Positions 1 to 12,437 of a stretch of 64,000 nt of DNA are shown here, in pieces. The DNA comes from Psococerastis gibbosa (lineage: Eukaryota; Arthropoda; Insecta; Psocodea; Psocidae), in NCBI GenBank assembly GCA_963971405.1, contig CAXART010000009.1, positions 434,001-498,000 on the forward strand, written 5' to 3'. Within the stretch, counting starts at the first letter, position 1. Every line of letters begins with the position of its first letter. The notes under the pieces are model-generated. The model was not told the DNA's origin. It saw only the letters and a list, made by a program, of their open reading frames with translations, and made no database searches. The translations under genes were made by a program, and so were the position numbers.

Positions 1-499
1 GCAGGAACAATTGCTCAATGTTGAGTACAATACAATGAGCCAAAATAAGCCAAACTAAGACACCCGTGTCATATCAAGACCTTTAAAAAAAATAAAATAA
101 GTATATAGCTATTTTTCGTATTCTTGTCGAATGAATTTTTTGTAGCTACATTTACACCGATGTACACGCAGGAGCAAGTGTTCAATGTTAAGTACAATAC
201 AATGAGCCTAAATAAGCAAAATTAAGACACCTATATCTTTTAAAGACCTTTAAAAAAAATAAAATAAGTAAATAGCTATTTTTCTTATTCTTGTCGAATG
301 AATTTTTTTTAGCTACATTTACACCGATGAACACGCAGGAGCAATTGTTCAATGTTAAGTACAATACAATGAGCCAAAATAAGCAAAATTAAGACACTCA
401 TATCATATCAAGACCTTTAAAAAAAAAAATAAGTATATAGCTATTTTTCTTATTCTTGTCGAATGAATTTTTTGTAGCTACATTTACACCGATGAACAC

Positions 500-1830
500 G
501 CTGGAGCAATTGCCTAATGTTAGATACAGTACAATGAGCCAAAATAAGCAAAATAAAGACACCTATATCTTTTTAAAACCTTTAAAAAAATAAAATAAGT
601 AAATAGCTATTTTTCTTATTCTTGTCGAATGAATTTTTTTTAGCTACATTTACACCGATGAACACGCAGGAGCAATTGCTCAATGTTAATTACAATACAA
701 TAAGCCAAAATAAGCCAAATTAAGACACCCGTGTCATATCAAGACCTTTAAAAAAAATAAAATAAGTATTTAGCTAATTTTCTTATTCTTGTCGAATGAA
801 TTTTTTTTAGCAACATTTAAACCGATGTACAAGCAGGAGCAATTGTTTAATATCAAGTGCGATACAATGAGCCAAAATAAGCAAAATTAAGACACCTACA
901 TCTTTTAGAAACCTTTAAAAAAATAAAATAAGTAAATAGCTATTTTTCTTATTCTTGTCGAATAAATTTTTTTTAGCTACATTTACAACGATGAACACAC
1001 AGAAGCAATTGCTCAATGTTAATTACAATACAATGAGCCAAAATAAGCCAAATTTAGACACCCGTGTCATATCAAGACCTTTAAAAAAAATAAAATAAGT
1101 ATATAGCTAATTTTCTTATTCTTGTCGAATGAATTTTTTTTAGCTACATTTACACCGATGAACACAAAGGAGCAATTGCCCAATGTTAAGTACAATACAA
1201 TGAGCCAAAATAAGCAAAATTTAGACACCCAAATCATATCAAGACCTTTAAAAAAATAATATAAGTAAATAGCTATTTTTTTTATTTTTGTCGAATGAAT
1301 TTTTTTTAGCAACATTTAAACCGATGAACACGCAGGAGCAATTGCTCAATGTCACGTACAATACAATGAGCCTAAATAAGCAAAATTAAGACACCTATAT
1401 CTTTTTAAGACCTTTAAAAAAAATAAAATAAGTAAAAAGCTATTTTTCTTATTCTTGTCGAATGAATTTTTTTTAGCTACATTTACACCGATGAACACGC
1501 AGGAACAATTGCTCAATGTTACGTACAATACAATGAGCCAAATTAAGCAAAATTAAGACACCTATATCTTTTTAAAACCTTCAAAAAAAATAAAATAAGT
1601 AAATAGCTATTTTTCTTATTCTTGTCGAATGAATTTTTTTTAGCTACATTTACACAGATGAACACGCAGAAGCAATTGCTCAATGTTAAGTACAATACAA
1701 TGAGCCAAAATAAGCAAAATTAAGACACTCATATCATATCAAGACCTTTAAAAAAAAAAATAAGTATATAGCTATTTTTCTTATTCTTGTCGAATGAATT
1801 TTTTGTAGCTACATTTACACAGATGAACAC
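500..1830 (+). repeat. Nested 8-monomer repeat, copy 1 (1331 bp)
   Basis: This block opens with the variant monomer start GCTGGAGCAATTGCCTAATG (G to T at the third base of the usual GCAGG start, and CTC to CCT in the palindrome). The same start returns 1331 bp later at 1831 and again at 3162. Member monomers include the AAGCAGG, ACAGAAGC and AAAGGAGC start variants in fixed order. Small differences between copies exist, such as CACACAGAAG at about 995 against CACGCAGAAG at about 2327. Confidence 0.9.
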
Positions 1831-3161
1831 GCTGGAGCAATTGCCTAATGTTAGATACAGTACAATGAGCCAAAATAAGCAAAATAAAGACACCTATATC
1901 TTTTTAAAACCTTTAAAAAAATAAAATAAGTAAATAGCTATTTTTCTTATTCATGTCGAATGAATTTTTTTTAGCTACATTTACACCGATGAACACGCAG
2001 GAGCAATTGCTCAATGTTAATTACAATACAATGAGCCAAAATAAGCCAAATTAAGACACCCGTGTCATATCAAGACCTTTAAAAAAAATAAAATAAGTAT
2101 TTAGCTAATTTTCTTATTCTTGTCGAATGAATTTTTTTTAGCAACATTTAAACCGATGTACAAGCAGGAGCAATTGTTTAATATCAAGTGCGATACAATG
2201 AGCCAAAATAAGCAAAATTAAGACACCTACATCTTTTAGAAACCTTTAAAAAAATAAAATAAGTAAATAGCTATTTTTCTTATTCTTGTCGAATAAATTT
2301 TTTTTAGCTACATTTACAACGATGAACACGCAGAAGCAATTGCCCAATGTTAATTACAATACAATGAGCCAAAATAAGCCAAATTTAGACACCCGTGTCA
2401 TATCAAGACCTTTAAAAAAAATAAAATAAGTATATAGCTAATTTTCTTATTCTTGTCGAATGAATTTTTTTTAGCTACATTTACACCGATGAACACAAAG
2501 GAGCAATTGCTCAATGTTAAGTACAATACAATGAGCCAAAATAAGCAAAATTTAGACACCCAAATCATATCAAGACCTTTAAAAAAATAATATAAGTAAA
2601 TAGCTATTTTTTTTATTTTTGTCGAATGAATTTTTTTTAGCAACATTTAAACCGATGAACACGCAGGAGCAATTGCTCAATGTCACGTACAATACAATGA
2701 GCCTAAATAAGCAAAATTAAGACACCTATATCTTTTTAAGACCTTTAAAAAAAATAAAATAAGTAAAAAGCTATTTTTCTTATTCTTGTCGAATGAATTT
2801 TTTTTAGCTACATTTACACCGATGAACACGCAGGAACAATTGCTCAATGTTACGTACAATACAATGAGCCAAATTAAGCAAAATTAAGACACCTATATCT
2901 TTTTAAAACCTTCAAAAAAAATAAAATAAGTAAATAGCTATTTTTCTTATTCTTGTCGAATGAATTTTTTTTAGCTACATTTACACAGATGAACACGCAG
3001 GAGCAATTGCTCAATGTTAAGTACAATACAATGAGCCAAAATAAGCAAAATTAAGACACTCATATCATATCAAGACCTTTAAAAAAAAAAATAAGTATAT
3101 AGCTATTTTTCTTATTCTTGTCGAATGAATTTTTTGTAGCTACATTTACACAGATGAACAC
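1831..3161 (+). repeat. Nested 8-monomer repeat, copy 2 (1331 bp)
   Basis: Direct tandem copy of 500-1830 with the same order of eight monomer variants. It carries only scattered single-base differences, for example TTCATGTCG at about 1951 in place of TTCTTGTCG and AATACAATGAGCC at about 2026 in place of AATACAATAAGCC. Confidence 0.9.
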
Positions 3162-3660
3162 GCTGGAGCAATTGCCTAATGTTAGATACAGTACAATGAG
3201 CCAAAATAAGCAAAATAAAGACACCTATATCTTTTTAAAACCTTTAAAAAAATAAAATAAGTAAATAGCTATTTTTCTTATTCTTGTCGAATGAATTTTT
3301 TTTAGCTACATTTACACCGATGAACACGCAGGAGCAATTGCTCAATGTTAATTACAATACAATGAGCCAAAATAAGCCAAATTAAGACACCCGTGTCATA
3401 TCAAGACCTTTAAAAAAAATAAAATAAGTATTTAGCTAATTTTCTTATTCTTGTCGAATGAATTTTTTTTAGCAACATTTAAACCGATGTACACGCAGGA
3501 GCAATTGTTTAATATCAAGTGCGAAACAATGAGCCAAAATAAGCAAAATTAAGACACCTACATCTTTTAGAAACCTTTAAAAAAATAAAATAAGTATATA
3601 GCTAATTTTCTTATTCTTGTCGAATGAATTTTTTTTAGCTACATTTACACCGATGAACAC
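3162..3660 (+). repeat. Nested repeat, partial third copy ending in a hybrid monomer
   Basis: Three monomers (3162, 3328, 3495) restart the 8-monomer series. The third is a hybrid: its front carries TTTAATATCAAGTGC and CTACATCTTTTAGAAACC of one monomer type, while its tail carries GTATATAGCTAATTTTC of the next type, so the series skips a monomer. The switch lies around the A tract, near 3580-3595. Confidence 0.78.
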
Positions 3661-6660
3661 GCAGGAGCAATTGCTCAATATTAAGTACAATACAATGAGC
3701 CAAAATAAGCAAAATTTAGACACCCAAATCATATCAAGACCTTTAAAAAAAATAATATAAATAAATAGCTATTTTTTTTATTCTTGTCGAATGAATTTTT
3801 TTTAGCAAGATTTAAACCGATGAACACGCAGGAGCAATTGCTCAATGTCACGTACAATACAATGAGCCTAAATAAGCAAAATTAAGACACCTATATCTTT
3901 TTAAGACCTTTAAAAAAAATAAAATAAGTAAATAGCTATTTTTCTTATTCTTGTCGAATGAATTTTTTTTAGCTACATTTACACCGATGAACACGCAGGA
4001 ACAATTGCTCAATGTTAAGTACAATACAATGAGCCAAAATAAGCAAAATTAAGACACCTATATCTTTTTAAAACCTTTAAAAAAAATAAAATAAGTAATT
4101 AGCTATTTTTCTTATTCTTGTCGAATGAATTTTTTTTAGCTACATTTACACCGATGAACACGCACGAGCAATTGCTCAATGTCAAGTACAATACAATGAG
4201 CCTAAATGAGCAAAATTAAGACACCTATATCTTTTTAAGACCTTTAAAAAAAATAAAATAAGTAAATAGCTATTTATCTTATTCTTGTCGAATGAATTTG
4301 TTTTAGCTACATTTACACCGATGAACACGCAGGAACAATTGCTCAATGTTAAGTACAATACAATGAGCCAAAATAAGCAAAATTAAGACACCTATATCTT
4401 TTTAAAACCTTTAAAAAAAATAAAATAAGTAATTAGCTATTTTTCTTATTCCTGTCGAATGAATTTTTTTTAGCTACATTTACACCGATGAACACGCAGG
4501 AACAATTGCTCAATGTTAAGTACAATACAATGAGGCAAAATAAGCAAAATTAAGACACCTATATCTTTTTAAAACCTTTAAAAAAATAAAATAAGTAAAT
4601 AGCTATTTTTCCTATTCTTGTCGAATGAATTTTTTTTAGCTACATTTACACCGATGAACACGCAGGAGCAACTGCTCAATGTTAAGTACAATACAATAAG
4701 CCAAAATAAGCCAAATTAAGACACATGCGTCATATCAAGACCTTTAAAAAAAATAAAATAAGTATATAGCTATTTTTCGTATTCTTGTCGAATGAATTTT
4801 TTGTAGCTACATTTACACCGATGTACACGCAGGAGCAAGTGGTCAATGTTAAGTACAATACAATGAGCCTAAATAAGCAAAATTAAGACACCTATATCTT
4901 TTTAAGACCTTTAAAAAAAATAAAATAAGTAAATAGCTATTTTTCTTATTCCTGTCGAATGAATTTTTTTTAGCTACATTTACAACGACGAACACGCAGG
5001 AACAATAGCTCATTGTTAAGTACAATACAGTGAGCCAAAATAGGCAAAATTAAGACACCTATATCTTTTTAAAACCTTTAAAAAAAATAAAATAAGTAAA
5101 TAGCTATTTTTCTTATTCTTGTCTAATGAATTTTTTTTAGCTACATTTACACCGATGAACACGCAGGAACAATTGCTCAATGTTGAGTACAATACAATGA
5201 GCCAAAATAAGCCAAACTAAGACACCCGTGTCATATCAAGACCTTTAAAAAAAATAAAATAAGTATATAGCTATTTTTCGTATTCTTGTCGAATGAATTT
5301 TTTGTAGCTACATTTACACCGATGTACACGCAGGAGCAAGTGTTCAATGTTAAGTACAATACAATGAGCCTAAATAAGCAAAATTAAGACACCTATATCT
5401 TTTAAAGACCTTTAAAAAAAATAAAATAAGTAAATAGCTATTTTTCTTATTCTTGTCGAATGAATTTTTTTTAGCTACATTTACACCGATGAACACGCAG
5501 GAGCAATTGTTCAATGTTAAGTACAATACAATGAGCCAAAATAAGCAAAATTAAGACACTCATATCATATCAAGACCTTTAAAAAAAAAAATAAGTATAT
5601 AGCTATTTTTCTTATTCTTGTCGAATGAATTTTTTGTAGCTACATTTACACCGATGAACACGCTGGAGCAATTGCCTAATGTTATATACAGTACAATGAG
5701 CCAAAATAAGCAAAATAAAGACACCTATATCTTTTTAAAACCTTTAAAAAAATAAAATAAGTAAATAGCTATTTTTCTTATTCTTGTCGAATGAATTTTT
5801 TTTAGCTACATTTACACCGATGAACACGCAGGAGCAATTGCTCAATGTTAATTACAATACAATAAGCCAAAATAAGCCAAATTAAGACACCCGTGTCATA
5901 TCAAGACCTTTAAAAAAAATAAAATAAGTATTTAGCTAATTTTCTTATTCTTGTCGAATGAATTTTTTTTAGCAACATTTAAACCGATGTACAAGCAGGA
6001 GCAATTGTTTAATATCAAGTGCGATACAGTGAGCCAAAATAAGCAAAATTAAGACACCTACATCTTTTAGAAACCTTTAAAAAAATAAAATAAGTAAATA
6101 GCTATTTTTCTTATTCTTGTCGAATAAATTTTTTTTAGCTACATTTACAACGATGAACACGCAGAAGCAATTGCTCAATGTTAATTACAATACAATGAGC
6201 CAAAATAAGCCAAATTTAGACACCCGTGTCATATCAAGACCTTTAAAAAAAATAAAATAAGTATATAGCTAATTTTCTTATTCTTGTCGAATGAATTTTT
6301 TTTAGCTACATTTACACCGATGAACACAAAGGAGCAATTGCTCAATGTTAAGTACAATACAATGAGCCAAAATAAGCAAAATTTAGACACCCAAATCATA
6401 TCAAGACATTTAAAAAAATAATATAAGTAAATAGCTATTTTTTTTATTTTTGTCGAATGAATTTTTTTTAGCAACATTTAAACCGATGAACACGCAGGAG
6501 CAATTGCTCAATGTCACGTACAATACAATGAGCCTAAATAAGCAAAATTAAGACACCTATATCTTTTTAAGACCTTTAAAAAAAATAAAATAAGTAAAAA
6601 GCTATTTTTCTTATTCTTGTCGAATGAATTTTTTTTAGCTATATTTACACCGATGAACAC

Positions 6661-6994
6661 GCAGGAACAATTGCTCAATGTTAAGTACAATACAATGAGC
6701 CAAAATAAGCAAAACTAAGACACCTATATCTTTTTAAAACCTTTAAAAAAAATAAAATAAGTAATTAGCTATTTTTCTTATTCTTGTCGAATGAATTTTT
6801 TTTAGCTACATTTACACCGATGAACACGCACGAGCAATTGCTCAATGTTAATTACAATACAATGAGCCAAAATAAGCCAAATTTAGACACCCGTGTCATA
6901 TCAAGACCTTTAAAAAAAATAAAATAAGTATATAGCTAATTTTCTTATTCTTGTCGAATGAATTTTTTTTAGCTACATTTACACCGATGAACAC
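6661..6994 (+). repeat. Two-monomer insert with a hybrid monomer in HOR B
   Basis: Monomer 6661 carries CAAAACTAAGAC and GTAATTAGC, like monomer 10 of the 21-mer HOR (12157). Monomer 6828 begins with GCACGAGCAATTGCTCAATG, typical of monomer 11 (12324), but continues with TTAATTAC and the CCCGTGTC tail of monomer 7 (11657). The join is in the first 20-25 bases of the unit and returns the series to monomers already passed, which duplicates several monomers downstream. Confidence 0.75.
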
Positions 6995-7659
6995 AAAGGA
7001 GCAATTGCTCAATGTTAAGTACAATACAATGAGCCAAAATAAGCAAAATTTAGACACCCAAATCATATCAAGACCTTTAAAAAAATAATATAAGTAAATA
7101 GCTATTTTTTTTATTTTTGTCGAATGAATTTTTTTTAGCAACATTTAAACCGATGAACACGCAGGAGCAATTGCTCAATGTCACGTACAATACAATGAGC
7201 CTAAATAAGCAAAATTAAGACACCTATATCTTTTTAAGACCTTTAAAAAAAATAAAATAAGTAAAAAGCTATTTTTCTTATTCTTGTCGAATGAATTTTT
7301 TTTAGCTACATTTACACCGATGAACACGCAGGAACAATTGCTCAATGTTACGTACAATACAATGAGCCAAATTAAGCAAAATTAAGACACCTATATCTTT
7401 TTAAAACCTTCAAAAAAAATAAAATAAGTAAATAGCTATTTTTCTTATTCTTGTCGAATGAATTTTTTTTAGCTACATTTACACAGATGAACACGCAGAA
7501 GCAATTGCTCAATGTTAAGTACAATACAATGAGCCAAAATAAGCAAAATTAAGACACTCATATCATATCAAGACCTTTAAAAAAAAAAATAAGTATATAG
7601 CTATTTTTCTTATTCTTGTCGAATGAATTTTTTGTAGCTACATTTACACAGATGAACAC

Positions 7660-8824
7660 GCTGGAGCAATTGCCTAATGTTAGATACAGTACAATGAGCC
7701 AAAATAAGCAAAATAAAGACACCTATATCTTTTTAAAACCTTTAAAAAAATAAAATAAGTAAATAGCTATTTTTCTTATTCTTGTCGAATGAATTTTTTT
7801 TAGCTACATTTACACCGATGAACACGCAGGAGCAATTGCTCAATGTTAATTACAATACAGTGAGCCAAAATAAGCCAAATTAAGACACCCGTGTCATATC
7901 AAGACCTTTAAAAAAAATAAAATAAGTATTTAGCTAATTTTCTTATTCTTGTCGAATGAATTTTTTTTAGCAACATTTAAACCGATGTACACGCAGGAGC
8001 AATTGTTTAATATCAAGTGCGATACAATGAGCCAAAATAAGCAAAATTAAGACACCTACATCTTTTAGAAACCTTTAAAAAAATAAAATAAGTATATAGC
8101 TAATTTTCTTATTCTTGTCGAATGAATTTTTTTTAGCTACATTTACACCGATGAACACGCAGGAGCAATTGCTCAATATTAAGTACAATACAATGAGCCA
8201 AAATAAGCAAAATTTAGACACCCAAATCATATCAAGACCTTTAAAAAAAATAATATAAGTAAATAGCTATTTTTTTTATTCTTGTCGAATGAATTTTTTT
8301 TAGCAACATTTAAACCGATGAACACGCAGGAGCAATTGCTCAATGTCACGTACAATACAATGAGCCTAAATAAGCAAAATTAAGACACCTATATCTTTTT
8401 AAGACCTTAAAAAAAAATAAAATAAGTAAAAAGCTATTTTTCTTATTCTTGTCGAATGAATTTTTTTTAGCTACATTTACACCGATGAACACGCAGGAAC
8501 AATTGCTCAATGTTACGTACAATACAATGAGCCAAATTAAGCAAAATTAAGACACCTATATCTTTTTAAAACCTTCAAAAAAAATAAAATAAGTAAATAG
8601 CTATTTTTCTTATTCTTGTCGAATGAATTTTTTTTAGCTACATTTACACAGATGAACACGCAGGAGCAATTGCTCAATGTTAAGTACAATACAATGAGCC
8701 AAAATAAGCAAAATTAAGACACTCATATCATATCAAGACCTTTAAAAAAAAAAATAAGTATATAGCTATTTTTCTTATTCTTGTCGAATGAATTTTTTGT
8801 AGCTACATTTACACAGACGAACAC
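7660..8824 (+). repeat. Nested 7-monomer repeat in HOR B (1165 bp)
   Basis: Begins with GCTGGAGCAATTGCCTAATG at 7660; the same start recurs at 8825. It corresponds to the 8-monomer block of copy A with one monomer lost, because unit 7993-8158 is the same kind of hybrid seen at 3495 (front TTTAATATCAAGTGC, tail GTATATAGCTAATTTTC). Confidence 0.82.
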
Positions 8825-9490
8825 GCTGGAGCAATTGCCTAATGTTAGATACAGTACAATGAGCCAAAATAAGCAAAATAAAGACACCTATATCTTTTTA
8901 AAACCTTTAAAAAAATAAAATAAGTAAATAGCTATTTTTCTTATTCTTGTCGAATGAATTTTTTTTAGCTACATTTACACCGATGAACACGCAGGAGCAA
9001 TTGCTCAATGTTAATTACAATACAATGAGCCAAAATAAGCCAAATTAAGACACCCGTGTCATATCAAGACCTTTAAAAAAAATAAAATAAGTATTTAGCT
9101 AATTTTCTTATTCTTGTCGAATGAATTTTTTTTAGCAACATTTAAACCGATGTACACGCAGGAGCAATTGTTTAATATCAAGTGCGAAACAATGAGCCAA
9201 AATAAGCAAAATTAAGACACCTACATCTTTTAGAAACCTTTAAAAAAATAAAATAAGTATATAGCTAATTTTCTTATTCTTGTCGAATGAATTTTTTTTA
9301 GCTACATTTACACCGATGAACACGCAGGAGCAATTGCTCAATATTAAGTACAATACAATGAGCCAAAATAAGCAAAATTTAGACACCCAAATCATATCAA
9401 GACCTTTAAAAAAAATAATATAAATAAATAGCTATTTTTTTTATTCTTGTCGAATGAATTTTTTTTAGCAAGATTTAAACCGATGAACAC
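8825..9490 (+). repeat. Nested repeat in HOR B, partial further copy
   Basis: Four monomers (8825, 8991, 9158, 9324) restart the nested series, again with a hybrid at 9158. They share AAGTGCGAAAC with 3495-3660 of copy A. From 9491 the sequence leaves the nested series and enters the HOR tail. Confidence 0.78.
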
Positions 9491-12327
9491 GCAGGAGCAA
9501 TTGCTCAATGTCACGTACAATACAATGAGCCAAAATAAGCAAAATTAAGACACCTATATCTTTTTAAAACCTTTAAAAAAAATAAAATAAGTAATTAGCT
9601 ATTTTTCTTATTCTTGTCGAATGAATTTTTTTTAGCTACATTTACACCGATGAACACGCACGAGCAATTGCTCAATGTCAAGTACAATACAATGAGCCTA
9701 AATGAGCAAAATTAAGACACCTATATCTTTTTAAGACCTTTAAAAAAAATAAAATAAGTAAATAGCTATTTATCTTATTCTTGTCGAATGAATTTGTTTT
9801 AGCTACATTTACACCGATGAACACGCAGGAACAATTGCTCAATGTTAAGTACAATACAATGAGCCAAAATAAGCAAAATTAAGACACCTATATCTTTTTA
9901 AAACCTTTAAAAAAAATAAAATAAGTAATTAGCTATTTTTCTTATTCCTGTCGAATGAATTTTTTTTAGCTACATTTACACCGATGAACACGCAGGAACA
10001 ATTGCTCAATGTTAAGTACAATACAATGAGGCAAAATAAGCAAAATTAAGACACCTATATCTTTTTAAAACCTTTAAAAAAATAAAATAAGTAAATAGCT
10101 ATTTTTCCTATTCTTGTCGAATGAATTTTTTTTAGCTACATTTACACCGATGAACACGCAGGAGCAACTGCTCAATGTTAATTACAATACAATGAGCCAA
10201 AATAAGCCAAATTAAGACACATGCGTCATATCAAGACCTTTAAAAAAAATAAAATAAGTATATAGCTATTTTTCGTATTCTTGTCGAATGAATTTTTTGT
10301 AGCTACATTTACACCGATGTACACGCAGGAGCAAGTGGTCAATGTTAAGTACAATACAATGAGCCTAAATAAGCAAAATTAAGACACCTATATCTTTTTA
10401 AGACCTTTAAAAAAAATAAAATAAGTAAATAGCTATTTTTCTTATTCCTGTCGAATGAATTTTTTTTAGCTACATTTACAACGACGAACACGCAGGAACA
10501 ATAGCTCATTGTTAAGTACAATACAGTGAGCCAAAATAGGCAAAATTAAGACACCTATATCTTTTTAAAACCTTTAAAAAAAATAAAATAAGTAAATAGC
10601 TATTTTTCTTATTCTTGTCTAATGAATTTTTTTTAGCTACATTTACACCGATGAACACGCAGGAACAATTGCTCAATGTTGAGTACAATACAATGAGCCA
10701 AAATAAGCCAAACTAAGACACCCGTGTCATATCAAGACCTTTAAAAAAAATAAAATAAGTATATAGCTATTTTTCGTATTCTTGTCGAATGAATTTTTTG
10801 TAGCTACATTTACACCGATGTACACGCAGGAGCAAGTGTTCAATGTTAAGTACAATAGAATGAGCCTAAATAAGCAAAATTAAGACACCTATATCTTTTA
10901 AAGACCTTTAAAAAAAATAAAATAAGTAAATAGCTATTTTTCTTATTCTTGTCGAATGAATTTTTTTTAGCTACATTTACACCGATGAACACGCAGGAGC
11001 AATTGTTCAATGTTAAGTACAATACAATGAGCCAAAATAAGCAAAATTAAGACACTCATATCATATCAAGACCTTTAAAAAAAAAAATAAGTATATAGCT
11101 ATTTTTCTTATTCTTGTCGAATGAATTTTTTGTAGCTACATTTACACCGATGAACACGCTGGAGCAATTGCCTAATGTTATATACAGTACAATGAGCCAA
11201 AATAAGCAAAATAAAGACACCTATATCTTTTTAAAACCTTTAAAAAAATAAAATAAGTAAATAGCTATTTTTCTTATTCTTGTCGAATGAATTTTTTTTA
11301 GCTACATTTACACCGATGAACACGCAGGAGCAATTGCTCAATGTTAATTACAATACAATAAGCCAAAATAAGCCAAATTAAGACACCCGTGTCATATCAA
11401 GACCTTTAAAAAAAATAAAATAAGTATTTAGCTAATTTTCTTATTCTTGTCGAATGAATTTTTTTTAGCAACATTTAAACCGATGTACAAGCAGGAGCAA
11501 TTGTTTAATATCAAGTGCGATACAATGAGCCAAAATAAGCAAAATTAAGACACCTACATCTTTTAGAAACCTTTAAAAAAATAAAATAAGTAAATAGCTA
11601 TTTTTCTTATTCTTGTCGAATAAATTTTTTTTAGCTACATTTACAACGATGAACACGCAGAAGCAATTGCTCAATGTTAATTACAATACAATGAGCCAAA
11701 ATAAGCCAAATTTAGACACCCGTGTCATATCAAGACCTTTAAAAAAAATAAAATAAGTATATAGCTAATTTTCTTATTCTTGTCGAATGAATTTTTTTTA
11801 GCTACATTTACACCGATGAACACAAAGGAGCAATTGCTCAATGTTAAGTACAATACAATGAGCCAAAATAAGCAAAATTTAGACACCCAAATCATATCAA
11901 GACCTTTAAAAAAATAATATAAGTAAATAGCTATTTTTTTTATTTTTGTCGAATGAATTTTTTTTAGCAACATTTAAACCGATGAACACGCAGGAGCAAT
12001 TGCTCAATGTCACGTACAATACAATGAGCCTAAATAAGCAAAATTAAGACACCTATATCTTTTTAAGACCTTTAAAAAAAATAAAATAAGTAAAAAGCTA
12101 TTTTTCTTATTCTTGTCGAATGAATTTTTTTTAGCTACATTTACACCGATGAACACGCAGGAACAATTGCTCAATGTTAAGTACAATACAATGAGCCAAA
12201 ATAAGCAAAACTAAGACACCTATATCTTTTTAAAACCTTTAAAAAAAATAAAATAAGTAATTAGCTATTTTTCTTATTCTTGTCGAATGAATTTTTTTTA
12301 GCTACATTTACACCGATGAACACGCAC

Positions 12328-12339
12328 GAGCAATTGCTC
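12328..12339. other. 12-bp perfect palindrome GAGCAATTGCTC (example)
   Basis: Equal to its own reverse complement; occupies monomer positions 5-16. In HOR copy C the full dyad is intact in 5 of 21 monomers (numbers 5, 8, 9, 11, 16). Others carry one or more mismatches (GAACAATTGCTC, GAGCAACTGCTC, GAGCAAGTGGTC, GAGCAATTGTTC), and the inner CAATTG survives in most. Short dyads are a known feature of several centromeric satellites; a binding role here is only a possibility. Confidence 0.9.
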
Positions 12340-12425
12340 AATGTCAAGTACAATACAATGAGCCTAAATAAGCAAAATTAAGACACCTATATCTTTTTAA
12401 GACCTTTAAAAAAAATAAAATAAGT

Positions 12426-12437
12426 AAATAGCTATTT
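12426..12437. other. 12-bp perfect palindrome AAATAGCTATTT (example)
   Basis: Monomer positions 103-114. In the consensus it is flanked by AATAAG on the left and CTTATT on the right, extending the dyad to about 27 bp with a one-base asymmetry. In copy C it is intact in 10 of 21 monomers (2, 4, 6, 8, 11, 13, 16, 18, 20, 21); the rest have GTATATAGC, GTAATTAGC, GTATTTAGC or GTAAAAAGC versions. Confidence 0.9.

Larger units (their letters stand above)
1..5162 (+). repeat. HOR copy A, 31 monomers (5162 bp)
   Basis: Monomer starts read off the sequence: 1, 168, 335, 500, 666, 833, 999, 1166, 1332, 1499, 1666, 1831, 1997, 2164, 2330, 2497, 2663, 2830, 2997, 3162, 3328, 3495, 3661, 3828, 3995, 4162, 4329, 4496, 4662, 4829, 4996. 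The first four and last seven or so match the 21-monomer HOR of subarray 1b in order; the middle is expanded by a nested 8-monomer tandem repeat. The copy may be left-truncated only in the sense that the window begins exactly on this phase. Confidence 0.88.
1..10658. repeat. Subarray 1a: two long HOR copies (A, B) with nested repeats
   Basis: Two neighbouring higher-order units begin with the same diagnostic monomer (GCAGGAACAATTGCTC followed by GTTGAG and CCAAACTAAGAC) at 1 and 5163; the next such monomer, at 10659, opens subarray 1b. Both copies carry shared private variants, for example AAGTGCGAAAC (about 3521 and 9181) and AGCAAGATTT (about 3803 and 9471), which shows they derive from one recent ancestor. 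Their tails (from 4162 and 9658) keep a constant 5496-bp offset. They differ in how many nested 7/8-monomer blocks they hold. Confidence 0.9.
5163..10658 (+). repeat. HOR copy B, 33 monomers (5496 bp)
   Basis: Starts with the same diagnostic monomer as copy A. Monomer starts: 5163, 5330, 5497, 5662, 5828, 5995, 6161, 6328, 6494, 6661, 6828, 6995, 7161, 7328, 7495, 7660, 7826, 7993, 8159, 8326, 8493, 8660, 8825, 8991, 9158, 9324, 9491, 9658, 9825, 9992, 10158, 10325, 10492. The first ten monomers run parallel to copy A at an offset of 5162 bp. The middle differs in repeat number, and the last six parallel copy A at 5496 bp. Confidence 0.88.

Noticed and set aside
1067-1315. Minus-strand open reading frame of 82 codons, recurring at 2398, 6229, 6896, 11725, 15225, 18725, 23058, 26558, 30058
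   Set aside because: It is simply one and a half monomers read through; the protein repeats itself with the monomer, has no recognisable domain, and is open only where variants happen to remove stops. The 61-72-codon versions elsewhere (for example 20537, 36345, 44850, 53519) are the same effect.
12408-12421. AATAAA polyadenylation signals after the A tract
   Set aside because: Present in most monomers by base composition; no transcription unit accompanies them.
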